In this document: positions 46,403-47,592 of the stretch, piece after piece
How the letters are laid out: each line of letters begins with the position of its first letter
Numbering within the stretch: the stretch's first letter is position 1
NCBI GenBank assembly: GCA_022769665.1
Contig: JALEIR010000033.1
Coordinates: forward strand, 1-47,592
Direction: 5' to 3'
Length of the DNA stretch: 47,592 nt
DNA from: Lachnospiraceae bacterium
Lineage (GTDB): Bacteria; Bacillota; Clostridia; Lachnospirales; Lachnospiraceae
The notes under the pieces: generated by a model
The model's database searches: none
The model's input: the letters and a program-made list of their open reading frames with translations, nothing else
What the model was told of the DNA's origin: nothing
Made by a program: the position numbers and the translations under genes

Positions 46403-46890
46403 GTACTTTTTATATAGTCTTCCACTGCGTCACGGTTTATTTCCAGGGAAACTGCAAGCTCACCGTACAGGCTTTCCTCCGCCATATGGAAATACTTGGA
46501 ATCCACCGCTGTCACTTTTCTGCCTTCTTCGATACGTTTCTGTTTCCTGAGATAAATAGTCTTAATGATTCTTACCCATTCCTTACTGTTTCCCGTTTTC
46601 ATACAATCCCGGTAAATCTGCTCCGAGAGTTTGTCATTTGATATGGTCAACAACGGAATTTCCGGTATCATGCCAATCAGTTCCTTGGCTTCTTCCCGCT
46701 TCAACACACGCCTCATGGATTCCTTCGGCGAATCTACCGGCACGTAAACCGTACTTCCCGACTGATATATGGGTTTTAAGATGTAGTATTTTCTCTCCTT
46801 ATCCACACCCGAAATATCCAGAGTTGTAATCTTTTCCACCACACATACGCCTTTGTTTCCGCATACCACGTACTCGCCCGTCTCAAACAC
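46387..46890 (-). CDS. CarD-family transcriptional regulator
   Basis: CarD/CdnL proteins bind RNA polymerase beta and stabilise open complexes. Residues 1-60 form the RNAP-interacting domain (ETGEYVVCGNKGVCVVEKITT, here in fragments: GEYVVCGNKGVCVVE and YYILKPIY), and the rest is a helical DNA-binding domain with SKEWVRIIKTIYLRK and YFHMAEESLYGELA. I chose the GTG at 46888-46890 because the family begins at this Phe-x-x-Gly motif and AAAGGAAGG is spaced for it; an ATG six codons earlier is the alternative. Its own promoter is upstream. Confidence 0.92.
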   Translation of the reverse strand: MFETGEYVVCGNKGVCVVEKITTLDISGVDKERKYYILKPIYQSGSTVYVPVDSPKESMRRVLKREEAKELIGMIPEIPLLTISNDKLSEQIYRDCMKTGNSKEWVRIIKTIYLRKQKRIEEGRKVTAVDSKYFHMAEESLYGELAVSLEINRDAVEDYIKSTLHSS

Positions 46891-46948
46891 AAAAAACCTT
46901 CCTTTCATCCGCTTACATTCATCTGGTCTCTTAAACAGTTATAACCAT

Positions 46949-46978
46949 ATTTTAACAGAATAAACCAGAAAATGTCAG
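46949..46978 (-). promoter_or_regulatory. Promoter of the CarD-family gene
   Basis: CTGACA, 18-base spacer, TAAAAT with TG one base before it (extended -10), on the minus strand. Confidence 0.7.
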
Positions 46979-47027
46979 TAAATTGTACTGTTTGAAACGT
47001 TTTTTGTGAAAATTGCGCATAAGAGCA

Positions 47028-47055
47028 GCGCGGCTTATTGTACATAATGCCGCGC
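47028..47055 (-). terminator. GC-rich hairpin after the cyclophilin gene
   Basis: GCGCGGC (47028-47034) pairs with GCCGCGC (47049-47055). No clear T-run follows on the minus strand, so termination strength is uncertain. Confidence 0.55.
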
Positions 47056-47091
47056 CTTCACGATTTTCTGACCATCAATTGCCTTGAAATA

Positions 47092-47592
47092 TCAGTCATT
47101 CACCTTAATACTTTCAATCACGGGCTGATTTGCCTTCTCCACAGTACCGTTATTATCCGTAACGGGCACTGCTTCACAAATGGCATCCACAACCTCAATT
47201 CCCTCTGTTACATATCCAAAGCAGGCATACTGCCCATCCAGGAAAGTACTGTCCTCATGCACAATAAAAAACTGGGAGCTTGCGCTGTCATAATTCTGGG
47301 CCCGGGCCATGGAAATAGCACCTCTGGTATGGGACAGATTATTTTCCACACCGTTGGCGGAAAACTCTCCCTTGATTGTCTCATCGGAACTGCCCATTCC
47401 GGTTCCCAACGGGTCACCGCCCTGAATCATAAAACCGTCAATAATACGATGAAAAGTCAGCCCATCATAAAAGCCCTCCTCCGCCAGCTTGACAAAGTTT
47501 GTCACGGAAATGGGCGCCGCATCGGCATCCAGCTCTACGGAAATGGTTCCGTAATCCTTTACCGTTATCTCCACATGATGCTTGCCGGACAA
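47092..47592 (-). CDS. Cyclophilin-type peptidyl-prolyl isomerase, probably 5'-incomplete
   Basis: A cis-trans proline isomerase. The family motifs TNFVKLAEEGFYDGLTFHR (with the catalytic Arg), MIQGGDPLGTGMG, and SSQFFIVHED are present, and the acidic ANGVEN insertion is typical of bacterial copies. The open frame continues to the window edge (first visible codon TTG), so the start, and possibly a signal peptide or anchor, lies beyond 47592. At 166 visible residues, most of the domain is here. Confidence 0.95.
   Translation of the reverse strand: MSGKHHVEITVKDYGTISVELDADAAPISVTNFVKLAEEGFYDGLTFHRIIDGFMIQGGDPLGTGMGSSDETIKGEFSANGVENNLSHTRGAISMARAQNYDSASSQFFIVHEDSTFLDGQYACFGYVTEGIEVVDAICEAVPVTDNNGTVEKANQPVIESIKVND

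Overview
The window looks like a chromosomal housekeeping segment from a low-to-moderate GC Firmicute, most likely a spore-forming Lachnospiraceae (Clostridium cluster XIVa) relative. This is inference. It rests on a CIRCE-controlled groESL operon, two T-box leaders (Cys and Thr), an L20-type leader before infC-rpmI-rplT, the conserved Firmicutes string cysE-cysS-mrnC-rlmB-sigH, a CarD-family regulator, DUF1540 and YhfC families, and consensus -35/-10 promoters with AGGAGG-type ribosome binding sites. There is no CRISPR array, prophage or insertion sequence. Nearly all genes lie on the minus strand; the plus-strand exceptions are the penicillin-binding protein, a 96-residue protein and azlCD.

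Layout. 1-1211: groES and the 5' part of groEL behind a CIRCE operator, with a large multi-stem element in the groES-groEL spacer. 1375-8724: an unknown zinc-ribbon membrane protein, a C39-like cysteine peptidase, AraC and membrane-bound LuxR regulators, a MATE exporter, MgtE and YigZ. 8840-15591: class A penicillin-binding protein, a small unknown protein, a second MATE exporter, AzlC/AzlD, thiamine pyrophosphokinase and a small membrane protein. 15773-20920: tRNA-Thr, then a TetR regulator and a very large RND exporter with a coiled-coil insertion, with a candidate operator at the promoter. 20950-26302: an operon (transcribed leftward) of cysE-cysS-mrnC-rlmB-sigH and a ComEC-like hydrolase under a Cys T-box. 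26319-31459: ispF, a GT-C-like membrane protein, a DEAD-box helicase with an RG-rich repeat tail and an RlmD-type methyltransferase. 31503-38225: tRNA-Pro, beta-galactosidase, dipeptidase, tRNA-Asn, mannonate dehydratase and tRNA-Gly. 38319-41049: a HAD phosphatase, infC-rpmI-rplT and DUF1540. 41076-43759: a four-gene operon YhfC protease-like/SPFH/ribbon-helix-helix/small membrane protein. 43790-47592: thrS with a small upstream membrane protein under a Thr T-box, a CarD regulator and an incomplete cyclophilin.

How the parts work together. Amino-acid supply is sensed through T-boxes (Cys for serine acetyltransferase plus CysRS; Thr for ThrRS). Protein folding stress is sensed by HrcA at CIRCE, and ribosomal protein supply probably through the L20 leader and a rare ATT start in infC. 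Four exporters (two MATE, one RND, AzlCD) suggest an exposed gut-like lifestyle. The best candidates for something undescribed are the structured groES-groEL element, the RND transporter with a coiled-coil stalk, the YhfC-SPFH-RHH operon, and the T-box-controlled small membrane protein joined to thrS.
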